From: Oreohelix idahoensis
Lineage: Eukaryota > Mollusca > Gastropoda > Stylommatophora > Oreohelicidae
Direction: 5' to 3'
DNA length: 64,000 nucleotides
NCBI GenBank assembly: GCA_024509875.1
Contig: JAMPIV010009915.1
Coordinates: 372,001-436,000, forward strand
Below the pieces are notes generated by a model, which saw nothing but the letters and a program-made list of their open reading frames with translations, made no database searches and was not told the origin of the DNA. Made by a program: the position numbers and the translations under genes. The number at the start of each line of letters is the position of its first letter. Within the stretch, counting starts at the first letter, position 1. Below are positions 1-12,444 of the stretch, piece by piece.

Positions 1-2439
1 AAAAACACAAATTTCGCGGTCTGACTCACATTTTTGAAGCCACGTCTATTTTTCCTGTTTTACATGCGCTGATGAGTGTTTACCAACTTTTGCACCTGGC
101 AGTCTTAACAAGGGGAGCGAACCTGGTTTGTTTACCTGAGTTCTCACGCGAGCTGATTTGCCAATTATCGGTCATTAGGCAGACGCGCGTAGAATTAACG
201 GATTTTTTGAAGAGACAAGGGGTGATAATATTTTCCCGACCACCTTTGATGTTAGCACGTTCCAGGGGGAGATAAGCTTTGATCTGCGGAAACGGACGGA
301 AATCTAAAAGGGGCCCGTTCACACGGCCCATGTCTTTTGATGTCGTTCGGCATCGCGAGTAGAGCTAACCGTAAAATCCTTTATCTCCGAAACGAAGCTT
401 CTTGATTTTCCCTGCTATGCTGAAGGTGTGAATTGTCACATCATTTAGAGATATAACACAAAATCTGTATATATACGGCGTTCTCTCCAAGTCAGTTATT
501 AGGTCTCTTAGAAAATTTTGGATAATCTGAACGCATACGCTAGAACCTATGTGAAATAGTGCGTTAATAGCCTTCGTGGGGATTTATTCTGATTTCTGGT
601 AATAATATTAAGTTGTGCTTAAGTGTTAAAATGTGTTAATGTTTTACCATTTCTAATTCACTGTGATTCCCTAGCGTTAAGACTAGTGAAATAGCAAACG
701 CTTAGATATTTTCTTACCAGTTGTTCAAGTTTAATGTAAAAATCTATGAACCATTTTTTTTTACACCAGAAGATACGGTTTAGCTGACTAGGTATAATGC
801 TATGAGTGACGGATAAAGTGACAGAGTAGAATTCGCATTATATTTCATTGTGTGTAATTTTCTAAATGGCTAGTATTTAATATCATGTGTCAAAGCAATA
901 GACGCCGACAATCAAATAGCTAGTAATGACAGGCGATATTTGTTAAGGGCGTGTAGTTATAATTAAATTATAACTGACATTGTGCGCTGAGTGTTTTACC
1001 GGCCCGGGTGTGTGGGAGGGGGGGGGGGAGCGGCATGCCTAAAACCCAACCTGTACTCGCTAAGCGAAGCGCGATAAGATAGGCTAAGACCCCGTGTGCC
1101 TTTTAATTTAATTAGGCGATGGAGAGGAAAAGAGATCATACCCTTACGCGTGATAGTATAGGATATTGGCATTTTTGGTTAAACGTTCTTTTTCTTCCTA
1201 ATATAGTACCGGATCAAAACCAGCGGCCAGCGGTTTTCTATTGTGGTCCTTTCCTCAGTTACTGAAAGAGTAATAGTTGTCGTTTTTTTCCTTGGCGTCC
1301 GTCCCCAGTACAGGTGTGAACAGGAATTGCCAAGGCGACAAACTAACATTTTAACTGTAAATTTGAGTTAACTGGACTTACAAAATACCCAGATTGTTTA
1401 TTCAATTTTATCAGCGCGCTGTGGCAATATACATAACATTTTGCCCGACTTCTGACAGTCGTTTTTCAAAGTGGATTTTATCCAGGAGAATACGCTGTTT
1501 CATAATCGACACTCACCCTAGAGCAAGCCGATAGGATTTATCATCATCATCTTAATTAACAGTTTAGCAACCAGATGTTTTCTTTAGCTATTGGAAGTAC
1601 TGTCTACTGTGAACACAAGATCGCGGTTTATATTTTGCTACATGAACTATTTGATGTGACGTTGCATATCCAAGAATCAACCACCAAATTAGGCGTTCCC
1701 CATTATAAAAATTAATTATAAGTGGAGGGACTGGGGCCTACTTCGGAGGACAAAACTACTGGATCATGATACATATGCATGGATGTTTACGTTCAAGAGT
1801 GTTACACCAAGTTTAGGTAAGGCGTGATTGATGTGGCCACGAATGACAGAGTGAGAGTGAATATTTTCTAGTTATGGAAACTGTACCATCCTTTATTTTC
1901 GTTGCAAATACTGTCATTTTTCTAGATAGCTTAAATAGAAACTTTATTCTTTTCTTTACTGTCTATTCTATAACCTAGTGTTAATCTTTAACCTTTTGGG
2001 TAATTAACTTCTTTTGGGATCATTTTTCTCAACAAGAGGGGAGGGCACTTATTGGGTTATTTTAACATGCCTGTAAACATGATTATATTGATTTCTATAT
2101 GTTTGATGTTGTAAAGTGATAATAAACTAAACAAGAACTTAACTTTTGTGTTGCATGGTCAGACCCATATCCATTTACCATAGTTTTCACGTTTGTGTGT
2201 CTTGTTGTCGCATAATTGTGTGTGTGTGAGTAGTAAACTTATAATTATACTTATAGGGAAGTTTGACAGATCGTCTTATACTAAAGATAGTCGTATAGAT
2301 AGGCTTGACTAGAGAAACCATTCATTACAGAGACGGATATTCACCTTAATCTATTTACTCGTGGAATCTATTCTAACACCTTTCTTTCTCATATACCCCC
2401 ACCTTCTGCTCTACTCAGACGGGACCAAATATCTCTCTA
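1..2439. other. No recognisable gene or repeat
   Basis: I see no protein family, splice-bounded exon or repeat copy here. The stretch has scattered CpG-bearing patches in the first 350 bases and near 1040-1080, a short G run near 1018-1029, and a TG-rich patch near 2195-2230. It lies about 15 kb downstream of the SNAP-25 stop codon, so it is probably intergenic. The small open frames at 72-331 look like chance. Confidence 0.4.
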
Positions 2440-3385
2440 ACCTATCTAAAAATGTACTACATCTTGAAACATGCATTCAGAGATGCAACTGAAGGAATAT
2501 GCCTTCACACTAGGTTAGATGGCCGACTGTTTAACATCGCAAGGCTGAAGGCAAAAACAAAAATCAGAAGGGTCACTATAAGAGACTTGTTATTCGCTGA
2601 TGACGTTGCAGACACCATTCAAAGCCAACAGGAACTTCAGAGCTTGATGAATCGCTTCACCCAAACATGCGAGGACTTTTGCCTTACAATAAGTCTAAAG
2701 AAAACAAATGTGATGAGTCAGGATGTGGATGTTGCACCAGTTATCACTATCGATAACTATGAATTGGCAATGGTGCACCACTTCACATACCTGGGGTCTC
2801 CCATCAATGACAAACTCTCTGGACACAGAAATTGACAGCCGCATTGGCAAAGGTGTAGCTACATTTGCCCGCCTCACAACACGTGTTTGGAGAAACTCCA
2901 GTCTCACAACGAAGACCAAAGCTGCGGTATATAACGCCTGCGTCACCAACACACTTCTATATGGTAGCAAAACATGAACAACCTATTCTAGGCAAGAAAG
3001 ACGGCTCAATACCTTCCATCTACGATGTCTAGGCCACATCCTGGGTATTTCGTGGAAAGACAAAGTGACGAATATCGAGGTGTTGTCACGTGCTGACCTT
3101 TAAAGCATGCATACACTGCCCAGCGCAGACTACGCTGGCTAGGCCATGTCCGCCGCATGGAAGATGGTCGCATTTTGAAAGATATCTTATACGGACAACT
3201 GGCAGATGGCAAAAGAACAGTTGGGCGACCGCAGCTAAGATTCAAAGATGTGGGCACGAGAGTCATAAATCTAGCAACCTGGGAGGATGAAGCTGCCAAT
3301 CGTACCAAGTGGCGATGCTGTCTACGGCGCAACATCAGATTGGGCGAAAAGAAGCTCTCACAGGTAAGTAGAAGAGAGTGGAAAA
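2440..3385 (+). pseudogene. LINE-A fragment: reverse transcriptase, broken
   Basis: This is the C-terminal part of a non-LTR retrotransposon reverse transcriptase. The first block (2452-2835) contains the catalytic box Leu-Phe-Ala-Asp-Asp-Val-Ala and the later Tyr-Leu-Gly-Ser strand. The frame then shifts: 2723-2977 reads the thumb region, ending in Leu-Leu-Tyr-Gly-Ser. After further breaks, 3157-3360 reads the LINE C-terminal segment (MEDGRILKDILYGQLADGKR, then Gly-Arg-Pro-Gln-Leu-Arg-Phe-Lys-Asp). It lacks an endonuclease domain, so it is 5'-truncated, and it carries at least one frameshift and several stops. The last segment recurs at 40046-40325. The exact clade (RTE- or CR1-like) cannot be settled by eye. 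Confidence 0.85.
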
Positions 3386-4119
3386 CGTCGATTTGTGCAA
3401 AAACTTTTGTAGGCTGTAGATCAATGATCCAGGTTTGGCCCCCATTTGTAACGTATCGGTTATTGTCACCTTCAGTTGTATCGTTAGTACTTGTGTTATA
3501 TGTTGAAGGTGTACTTCGGAAAGGTCCCTTCTTTAACAAGTAATAAGGCATGCAGATATGCCGGTTACAGTTTTACATTCAGCCTTCTTGCACAAACCTG
3601 ATCTCCAACAATAAAGAAGCTGCAAGGCCAGGTTGGACGTTAAGACGACATAATATTTATTCGTAGTACAAGCTCCAGTAAATTCATTCAATATATATAT
3701 ATATATGTAAGACGATGGCATAACCTAGCCAGTCTTGAGCGTCGCTAATCCGTCTGCTAATGATAAGATGTCCTCGACATTTTCATGCAGACTTTATTTT
3801 AAAAGTGCCAACTCACGTACATCAGAATACAGCATACACTTCTCTCAATATAAATCTTTAGCATCAACCCAACGAAGCATGTGGGCGATCTAAATGTTGG
3901 CACACTTTAGGACTCTGTAGAAATAACACATTCTAGGAGCTGGACAAATATGCGTCCGTCCACATTGAAGAACACACGGAAAAGGCCTCGAAGGTTCCTT
4001 GACTTTTGTCAAGTTGAGACCGATTTGACTTCTGCTAAAACTGCACCAACAGACAATGACGTACTTCCGGGTAACCCGTAGATACGGTACACCAACAACA
4101 TGGTATCTTCAATCGATAC
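3386..4119. other. Unassigned sequence with a short AT dinucleotide run
   Basis: Nothing recognisable apart from an (AT)n run near 3692-3706. The open frame at 3006-3551 on the minus strand is a shadow of LINE-A. Confidence 0.4.
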
Positions 4120-4350
4120 TTAAATGATAAAGAACAATATGTTATGAGTTTTAATCATAACACTTATGCATATGTGATCAATCTGATTCTTAGTTCTGTG
4201 GTCTGGTGATATCCATGTTGCTTTATGTATTCTTTTATGTGGAAATATGCTTCCTCCTATAGCTAGTTGATTTGAAGCACAGAAGTTTGCTAATAGTTCC
4301 CCATTCTCGTCCATCATACCTAATCCGCAGTCTTCATTGGAGTTGTCTAT
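4120..4350 (-). pseudogene. LINE AP-endonuclease fragment
   Basis: On the minus strand, about residues 31-91 of the frame that opens at 4434 match the C-terminal half of the apurinic-type endonuclease of LINEs: Met-Asp-Glu-Asn-Gly-Glu-Leu-Leu-Ala-Asn-Phe-Cys, then Phe-Pro-His-Lys, Thr-Trp-Ile-Ser-Pro-Asp, and Asn-Gln-Ile-Asp-His-Ile. In intact elements this domain nicks the target DNA. Only about 60 residues remain, and no reverse transcriptase follows. The upstream 4350-4620 stretch, rich in Lys and Glu on this strand, may be more of the same element but I could not align it. Confidence 0.75.
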
Positions 4351-4957
4351 ATTTCCCTTCCACTTGCCTGCTTGTGTCTGTTTTTCTTCTTCTTCGTTTT
4401 TTCCTACTGCTAATGATTTGTTTTTCTGTCTCAATCCTCTTTAGTAAATCTTGACTTTCCTCTTTCAGTTCTGCAAATCTAGCAGCAACCTTAGCAACTT
4501 TTTGAATTTGTTTCATGGTCATCAAGATTTCTTCTGCCTGTCTTACTAAATCTTCTGGTACTTGTTTTTCAGGTAATTCTCTGTTTTGATAGGTTCCTTT
4601 CTTTTGTCATTATTTCTTTGTTTTTCTGAGTTATTTCAACATTTTAAATATTTATTATGGATTGTTTTTTGACTGATTTGGAGATGCCAAGTTAGGAGAT
4701 TTCTATTGTTGGGTGACTACTTTAAATGGTGTGTTGGTGTTATTGGATTTTATCAGTGCAAGTTGGTCTGTTCATAAAGAGAGTACCCTAGGAAACGTGA
4801 ACTATGATTTCTTTGGCAATTTACACATTTCCTGTTTTTATTTCTTGTTTTATAATCATTATCTTCCTTCACAAGTTTGCATTTGTCATAGCTGTTCACC
4901 ACTGCACAATATCTGCAGTTTGGTGTATTTCTTCACGAGCTTATTGTATGGCTACAT

Positions 4958-5126
4958 TTCTGACAGTTGGAACACTGGATAACTGGGAGAATCGACATTT
5001 CTGACAGTTGGAACACTGGATAACTGGGAGAATCGACATTTCTGACAGTAGGAACCCTGGATAACTGGGAGAATCGACATTTCTGACAGTTGGAACACTG
5101 GATAACTGGGAGAATCGACATTTCTG
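4958..5126. repeat. 41-bp tandem repeat, about 4 copies
   Basis: Four near-identical units built on TTTCTGACAGTTGGAACACT followed by GGATAACTGGGAGAATCGAC. One unit differs by a few bases (GTAGGAACCC). Open frames over it are produced by the repetition. Confidence 0.95.
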
Positions 5127-6094
5127 TAGGAATTTTCCTACAGCCATTTTACAAGTGCATAGGGATTTCCTGTCCTTCCGGTGTAATAACTATAATTGAA
5201 TTTACCAATTTTCTTGATATTCTTTCTATCAGTCAGTGGGCATGGACCAAAGAAGAAGAGAATATATATATGGGGGGAGGGGGTTGCACCAAGGGAAGGA
5301 TTCCCTGGGTACCATATAATTTAAGTAGGCCCCTGGATGTAGGCTACCTACAGCAGACACGAGGTTTCTACGCTCTGAATACATACTTCCACCAACTATA
5401 CAAAGACAACACATTGCTGTTATTTTTACTGCTATCTGTTCTAATACTCAAAAATTTAAAAAAATGTATACCACTCATGATTTCTCAAAGGGATCGAAGA
5501 CGCAGCAAAAGTGATGAATGCAGTCAGCGACCCATAGCTTGACTGCTTGCGTCAGGGTCAGCGAACCAGAGCTGACCAAGACCCTACTCCACCTCCAAGT
5601 GGTGGTCCTGGAAACAGGCTGCATCACCACAGTCTGGCTGAGAGAGTAGGGATCGAAGAGGGAAGGCAAACTCGGTCGCAAAAAATGCCGTGCTGAAGTC
5701 GGATGTGTCGGCCGAAAGGCGCAAATATCGCAGTTTTGCTGTAAACGGACACAGCGCAATCAACGTCCTTTTCAGCATGAACGAGGAAGAAGAAGAAGAT
5801 GTCCCCACAGAATTGTCTTTCTTGGTTCAAACTATTGAACTGAGGACATAAAAAGTTACAAGTGGCAAATAGTGAAGAACATATCCTTGCTTTCTTTCAT
5901 CCATTTTGTCAGTGTTGAACCATCTTCTTCTTCGTTCGCTCTCAAATAACCACTTCTATTTCTCTTATAAAGCTGGCAGTCTGTCTCAGGCTTCTCTTGT
6001 CACCATATAGTTTCTCCCTCAACAAGGTTGGACAAAGCCATGCTGTTACCCTGCTCCTCTCATGGAACCGACAGTTTTGGAGTACATGTTCTGT

Positions 6095-6472
6095 TTTTCC
6101 TCCTCACATCTGTCTGTCCTCCACACATGGAGACACGTCTGTCTGTCCTCCTCACATCTGTCTGTCCTCCACACATGGAGACACGTCTGTCTGTCCTCCT
6201 CACATCTGTCTGTCCTCCACACATGGAGACACGTCTGTCTGTCCTCCTCACATCTGTCTGTCCTCCTCACATCTGTCTGTCCTCCACACATGGAGACACG
6301 TCTGTCTGTCCTCCTCACATCTGTCTGTCCTCCACACATGGAGACACGTCTGTTTTTCCTCCTCACATCTGTCTGTCCTCCACACATGGAGACACGTCTG
6401 TCTGTCCTCCTCACATCTGTCTGTCCTCCACACATGGAGACACGTCTGTCTGTCCTCCTCACATCTGTCTTG
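6095..6472. repeat. 48-bp tandem repeat, about 7.5 copies
   Basis: The unit is CTGTCCTCCTCACATCTGTC followed by TGTCCTCCACACATGGAGAC and ACGTCTGT. One extra half unit sits near 6241-6270. Because 48 is a multiple of three and the unit has no stop in most frames, long open frames appear on both strands. I do not regard them as genes. Confidence 0.95.
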
Positions 6473-7134
6473 TCCAATTTTCAGTTTGTTGAACAGATGG
6501 TGTCTGAGTCTTCAATGGCCGGTTCTCAGTCTGAAAATTATCACTTAATCTCTTCTTGGTGATGTATAGTATGGTTCTGCATTACTGGATGTTCCTTCTG
6601 CCATTTTCTCTATAGCTATTTCTGTTATCTCTTCATATGTAGCCCTGAATTCTGTTTAGATGTTAGAACCCATAGTCTACTTCACTATTTGCTGCCTAAA
6701 GGTGAAAAACAGTTTTGGTTAGTTTTCTTCTGTTTTAAGTACCTTGCCTGGTGTCATAGGCGAGCATGTCTCTTCACAACTTCTTGTTTCCAGTACTGTT
6801 TATCAATATGCTGTTGAGTTCTTTCCATGCCAAGATGCCAAACCATCCAGTAACTTCTTTTTTTGTCATCCTGTATCACATTTTTCTTCCATCTTTCCAT
6901 TGCATCCCTGCAACCCACATCAGCAACATATGAGTAAATAAGTTTCTTTCCCAAAAGACATGGGTATATTTTCTACACTTTTATTTCAGCATTTCAACAG
7001 ACATATTTTGGAAATGTTTTGTTTAAATTTATGTGCTACAGAAAATACCTGTCTATATGTCATATTTGTAACTATAAACCTAAGACTACAAAATTGATTT
7101 TGCTACAGTACTTTGTTTCATCATCATCTCAACC

Positions 7135-7425
7135 CATAACCCGTCATGGGTCGTAGGGGTGCCAGGTTTACACACTGCAAATTTCCTGCGGGTCTCTGAT
7201 GAAACAAAGAAAATAATAGCACTTCTGCTCCATTAGGTATGTCATACAAGGCAACAACAATGAGGTTATACATGGGGCTGGCAACCTTATCATGTAAAAC
7301 AGGTTGCTACAAACACAACTGCTGCAAGAGAATGCACATGCTTGGGGCAGGCTTCCTGCAAGGGGACCAACTGTAATGGTCCCATGCTCCATAAGGAGTG
7401 AAAAGGAAACTTATGATGATGACTC
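7135..7425 (+). repeat. R1 interspersed repeat copy
   Basis: Copy of a dispersed family ending in a GAT-type trinucleotide tail. Diagnostic parts are GAGGTTATACATGGGGCTGG (near 7262), GGCAGGCTTCCTGCAAGGGG (near 7346) and CCATGCTCCATAAGGAG, then ATGATGATGA. Related copies occur at 11450, 38735, 55138, 56278 and 61052. No coding capacity and no tRNA-like head are seen. Confidence 0.75.
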
Positions 7426-7744
7426 TTCGACTTTAATGTTGCTGAGCTGGCAACTTAGTTAATGCTAGTGCAGACCAATGTTAAATGTGGCTACTAATTA
7501 ATATTTCAGCTTCTATTATATTGATGTGTGGATGACAGTGCTTGACACAAGGGAGCAAAGAATAGTCATTCCTCTCCATACTTACGGTAAAATGCCACTA
7601 AGGAAGCATGGGTATTGGGCCAGCAACCCCAGCCAATTAAAAACTAAGCTATGACAGGTAAGACAACATCAGAATTATCCTAGCCGTCATGTGGGGTTTA
7701 AAGGCATCTTCTTGCCTGGAGAATTAAAGAAATGGAAGGAAATA

Positions 7745-8110
7745 TCTGCATTATTTTGGCTCTTCAGAGTTGCAATTACTGACACAATTTTAAAATCTGT
7801 GAAGAAAGCATCTTGTTTCTAGGTGCTTTCCTCTGTCATTAAAACTTCTGCTGCAGTTTTCATGGCCTCTTCTCTGACTTTACTTGAGAATTTTCCTGTT
7901 GCCACTGACAGCTTTTATTGTGTACCAGTGCTTAAGCTCAGAAGAACACCTCCATCTTCTGTGGCATTTGTTGCTGATCCATCTGTGAATGCATGGGTCC
8001 ACATGTTGCTTGTGTAATGTTTCGCTATGTATTTTGTGGTTATGGCTTTTCTCTCTGTTGCAGCCTAGCTCTTCTTTCTCTAATTCCAGGAATTGTTTCT
8101 ATAATTTCAG
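7745..8110 (-). pseudogene. LINE RNase H fragment
   Basis: On the minus strand this reads Phe-Thr-Asp-Gly-Ser-Ala-Thr-Asn-Ala followed by Glu-Asp-Gly-Gly, the first catalytic strand of the RNase H domain of non-LTR retrotransposons. Next come Ala-Thr-Gly-Lys-Phe-Ser-Ser, a helix with Glu-Glu-Ala-Met-Lys-Thr-Ala (second catalytic residue region), and Phe-Phe-Thr-Asp (third). It resembles the RNase H of the LINE-D copies at 23939 and 29529. An in-frame stop lies after Ser-Thr-Gly-Thr-Gln. No functional protein is expected. Confidence 0.65.
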
Positions 8111-8164
8111 GGTTATAAGTGAATGGTTGTGAACTTGTGCCAGTTGGATAGATGTACTGTATGG

Positions 8165-8417
8165 TAAAAGGTAAAGGATCCTGTTACACACCCAATGAGG
8201 CATATTGGAAATATGGTGTTAGGATCATATTTTCTTGACCAATGGCACACTAGAGGTGATGTGGTCGGCTTTAGGCCGGCCACCTTAACCTTCCTAGAGT
8301 TGCTCTGGCACCCAATTCATGAGGCTGGGTCGACCCCGGAAAATCCCACCTCAACTGGGGATCAAACCATGGACCACCGAGTTAGGAAGCCAGTGCATTA
8401 ACCACTGCGCTACTGAA
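8165..8417 (-). mobile_element. SINE-1 copy (tRNA-derived)
   Basis: Flanked by an 11-bp target-site duplication GTACTGTATGG (8154-8164 and 8418-8428). Read on the minus strand, the head carries a pol III A-box-like TAGCGCAGTGGTTAATGC and a B-box-like GGTTTGATCC, and the body ends in GGATCCTTTACC. The same family occurs at 50253, 51149 and 58991. Confidence 0.9.
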
Positions 8418-9218
8418 GTACTGTATGGGGAGTGAGTTATTATTAGGGGTCATAGGTCAGATGAAAGTGTTTGAACAGTTGTGAGTGAGCTGCATATGAG
8501 ACACTGAGGAGATAGCAGCAGAGTTGTCTGTAAGCCGTCTTAGTGGTATGATGTGTGACAGTGTGGAGCATGCAAAGTTTTGGGACAACTGAAGGGATGC
8601 CATGAGCGTCAGGTTGTATTTAATGCTACTCTGTGCTGCTTGAAGGAGCGCAAGTTGTGTTATCCATTGCATTACTAGTGATTTTCTTGTGTTGATACTT
8701 ACGCAATGGTATTTTAGCCACCTAAGTAGTCACTACTGTCAGTTATGGAATAGTGTTAGAATATGCTAAGGTGTTGTTAGCAATCAGTCCTTTAGTGAGA
8801 GTTTGACAGTTATTCTCGAGTTTTCAGTACCACATATCCAGCTGATATCACACTGTATTCTTAAGTATATAAACTGCTGAGAAGACTGAAATGATCACCT
8901 CTACATAGTTGAGTTATTTTTGTACATCGGCGTTGTGTTATATTTTGAGGTCAACATGATTTGTATAAATTACTTATTTGATTTGTGCTGGTCCCAGTGT
9001 CTTGTCACAGTCAAAAGAAGCAACTGTGGTAAAGTTTCTTTTACATAATGCACTGTGAGGCTATTAACTTCTTTTAGACCATTAGAACAGATGGAAGAGT
9101 AATTGTAAGCAAACATTTCTTTACTGTACGGGTATTTGTATTTTTGTTATGTTGCCGAGACAATGAATATTTCACTGATCTGCACAGGAAATGATGTTTT
9201 AAGTTAATTACTGTAGCG

Positions 9219-9775
9219 CAGGGGTACTCAACACAGTGCCCGCCAAGGCTTATTTGTGTGCCCGCAGAAGGTTTGAAAGAATAAACATACCATTGGTCGA
9301 CCCCAAAAAAAAAGTGTCCATTCTTAAAAAATTGCGCCGTATAAGATACACTCATAATTTTGCTCCACATAACTTAGTGAATCATTATTTTCAACAATGA
9401 ACATTGTCAAACCTAGGTACAGGTCGCAGCTCACTCATGCTCATCTGGATGATTTCTGCATGCAGGAACATCATCCTATGCTCTTAACTATGAAAAGTTT
9501 GGTTAAGGACATGCAGTGATCACACTAATTATATGTTTGACTTAAATGTTTTGAAAATAGTTTTTTCTTTTTTGAAATCCTGACTATAGCTTATATCATT
9601 AAATGTATTTACTGAGCCGTATATATAATATACAATATTATACTATTTTTTTTTCTATTTTGTTGTAAAAATGAACTTTTTTTAAATATGTCAGTCGCTA
9701 TAATTGGTTTGTGCCCACCACCCTTTTAATAAACCTAAAATGTTCCTGTGGCGTCAAAAAAGTCAAGGACCCCTG
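9219..9775. mobile_element. Non-autonomous hAT-type element (MITE)
   Basis: Begins CAGGGGTACTCAAC and ends GTCAAGGACCCCTG, an imperfect terminal inverted repeat of hAT type. It is flanked by 8-bp direct repeats CTGTAGCG (9211-9218) and CTGTAGCA (9776-9783), the size expected for hAT transposases. No transposase domain is present in its 557 bp, so it would need a transposase supplied elsewhere. Confidence 0.85.
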
Positions 9776-9783
9776 CTGTAGCA

Positions 9784-11160
9784 GGACATAGCTTATTTCT
9801 TGTTTTCCTTTTAATGTAGATAAATTCAGTTCATGTCATAAATTGTCACCAAATAAATAGACCTAAATTTCACTCGGTGCATGCATGTACTAAAATTCAC
9901 AAGTAAAAATTAATTATAGGCATTCAGCCCAAGGCACGCCACTTAAAACTTTGAGTAAGGGTAAGTTAAGGGACATGACCCATCGTAGTGTTTCCTGGGA
10001 CCAAATTTAAGGTCGCAAACCCACAGGTTGAGATTCACTGGTCTATACTGTACCCGCAGAAACCTTACCAAAATTCAGTATTCATCATCTGCTTATTCTG
10101 TAAATGAAGACCCATAGATTTCCCCATTCAAGAAATCAACAACAGTTTGTCAATCATTTTAGCGACTGAAACAAACAGAATAAAGTTCTATTCAGACCCT
10201 ACTAAAATTAATAATTACACATTTTTATGGCTGAATTTTGATCAGAAAGGTGACATTTTTTTAAACTACAGATCTCTAAGCCTCCTAGGCTCCATAAATT
10301 ATCTTTCACATGCAAATACTTCATGAATAGGAAGAGAACTTCAATATACAACATGAACACTGCTATAAATTTAATACATATGAAGAATGCAATGCCCAAA
10401 AGCAAAAAAAAAAAAAAAAAGCTTTTGTCAGCCAACAGTTTTATACTTGTCTTCTGTTTTCACTACAAGAATGAAAAAAAACCAAAAAAAAACAATAAAC
10501 AAAAAAAGACCAGGATAGTGCGAAAATTTTCAGTGCAATGGACTTCCAATACCAATGTCTCTGAATATAAATTATGTTATTGTTCTGTGACTGACAAGGA
10601 AAAAAAATTATTTTTTTACATAAATAAGAACATAAACTTATAAATAGATAACGGTATTTAAATAACACAACAACTAAGATAACAGCAACTTTATTTCTGA
10701 ACTCTTGTGAAGAGAACCCTGGGATTGCTATACTGATATTGTGTATACCAACAAACATAATCATAAATTAAATAACATATGCTTACGAGCATTGTGCATG
10801 TAAGCTTAATCATTTTGCATGAATATATAAACACAAAGTCATAAACTGATAACACTTAAAAGTTAAACCTGCGGGCAGAAATTTCAGTCAACTTTAATGG
10901 GTGAGCAAAAGTTTTAACGGTCGAGGCAAAGTTAATCTAGACAAACTGCACATTCCTTCACTTGTTACTGTAAACTAACAAAATAATAATAAGTAGGGTG
11001 AATTAATATGGGCACAAATTAATGAGATGCCAGAAGCCAAGCATGGCGCAAATTAATGAGATACCAGAAGCAAAGTGTGGCACAAATTAGGGGACAATGA
11101 AAAGGCAATTTAAAATTTAGAGAGACCTATATGAATTAGGATAACAGCTGAGATGGAGGA
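9784..11160. other. AT-rich sequence, no gene seen
   Basis: AT-rich with several A runs (for example 10405-10421 and 10476-10508). At 10020-10045 a GGTTGAGATTCACTGG motif resembles the end of another hAT element, but I found no matching left end. No coding signal. Confidence 0.4.
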
Positions 11161-11164
11161 TGTC

Positions 11165-11305
11165 CCCATAGCAGTAACTGCAGTGGTTGGGGGGGGGGGG
11201 GGGGGGAGAGAAGTATGAGAGACTTCACCATACTATGTCCGCCTTTTTTTTAAGAATTGGGGTGACCAGTTCCTTTCCTTGCTGCCTGTGACTTCCCCAA
11301 CTCGT
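11165..11305 (-). mobile_element. SINE-4 fragment
   Basis: Contains GAGACTTCACCATACTATGT and GGGGTGACCAGTTCCTTTCC, shared with the other SINE-4 copies (22860, 62440; opposite orientation at 34330, 42285, 43677). A G run lies at 11189-11205. It stops abruptly at CCCCAACTCG, where SINE-2 sequence begins, so the head is lost. Confidence 0.7.
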
Positions 11306-11450
11306 TGTTGTCACACGGAAGGTCCTGGGTTCGAGTCCTGGGTAAGCCACTCACGTCTGTTGTTTTTCTGTTGTCTAGTGTTCTACTTCTTTATTTCTTA
11401 CGAGTGCCTGAAAACATACCTTTATGTTTGTCTAATATTTATTTACTGTC
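11305..11450 (+). mobile_element. SINE-2 fragment (tRNA-derived)
   Basis: Carries the B-box-like GGTTCGAGTCC (about 11328-11338), then GGGTAAGCCACTCACGTCTG and TTTCTTACGAGTGCCTG, ending in TTTATGTTTGTCTAATATT. Matches the minus-strand copies at 41576 and 47337 and the short piece at 62497. It fuses directly to SINE-4 on the left and R1 on the right. Confidence 0.8.
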
Positions 11451-11660
11451 ACCCTCAGGCATGCCGTACGAGGTGACTAGTATGAGGTTGTGCATGAGAC
11501 TGGCAACCTCAATGTGTCAAACAAACTACCACAGAAACCACCGCTGCAAGAGCATGTGACTGCTCGGTGCAGGCTTCCTGCAAGGGAACACAGCTGTGGG
11601 GCTGGCTCCATGCTCTGTCAGGAGCATAAAGGAAAACAATGATGATGATCTGGGCCTGTC
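11450..11660 (+). repeat. R1 interspersed repeat copy
   Basis: Contains GAGGTTGTGCATGAGACTGG, GCAGGCTTCCTGCAAGGGAA and a final ATGATGATGATC. Same family and orientation as 7135-7425. Confidence 0.75.
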
Positions 11661-11959
11661 AGAGCAGTCATACATCCCAAACTGGCCTTTTCTGTACGCA
11701 GCATGGGGCAATTACAAGCTTAAATATCTAAAATATCCTTACAAGTTTTTTTTCTTTTCTCTTGTCTATGTCTGCTACTTTGTGTTTCAAACGCTGATAA
11801 CCTTCATGTTAAAAGTAATTCTTGTTGCTATTACCTGTTCTGTGACTATGAGTCTCAAATTTCACCTTTCAACGTCTCCTTCACCAAATTCCAAGGCACA
11901 GCAAGTTTGGATATTTCATAAGCAACCTGTAACTAACAGCATAATTACAACCCACTAGT

Positions 11960-12290
11960 GTTTCAGATCTCAATAATGTGGAACTGATGGAAGGAACCAG
12001 ACATACATGTGGAACAAGATGTGAGGGAAAATATGCTGGCATTGAATATGGCACATGCTGAGAATATGCAGCTGATAGCATTACAAGGCAGCCCCTTTTC
12101 AGAAAATCCAAGGGTAACTGAAACAAGAGACCAAAAAATACGGAAAAGAAAACTGGAGAAACACATGCAGGGGATAAAGAAGTCATGAAAAGACTTTGAA
12201 TGGATGGCACAGGACAAAAGGCTTCGAATGTAATGTTTGAAGACCTGTGCTCCACCCTTTGGAAGCTCAAAAGTAATGATTACAACAATG
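11960..12290 (+). pseudogene. LINE-E 3' end fragment
   Basis: Degenerate C-terminal coding sequence of a non-LTR element. The pattern ATGGATGGCACAGGACAAAAGG followed by TTTGAAGACCTGTGCTCC corresponds to the conserved tail 'Trp-Met-Ala-x-Asp-Arg ... Val-Glu-Gly-Leu-Cys' better preserved at 36640 and 52330. Frames are broken throughout. The opposite-strand open frames here are shadows. Confidence 0.7.
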
Positions 12291-12444
12291 ACCGACAAAT
12301 ATTAAGAACTCTGAAACAAGGAAGGATAAAGAACATAATACTGATGACAACAGAACCATTGTATGATGAAGGAAGAGCAGTCTATACAATCATTCATATC
12401 AGATCAAGACATGTCTCTACACCAAAGTTTGGTTTGGTTTAGTT

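Noticed and set aside
72..331. Overlapping small open frames on both strands at the left edge
   Set aside because: No family signature, no splice or start context, and length within chance expectation.
5090..5830. Open frames of 60-150 codons between the 41-bp and 48-bp arrays
   Set aside because: They overlap on both strands, start inside a tandem repeat or lack any domain pattern. I treat them as chance.
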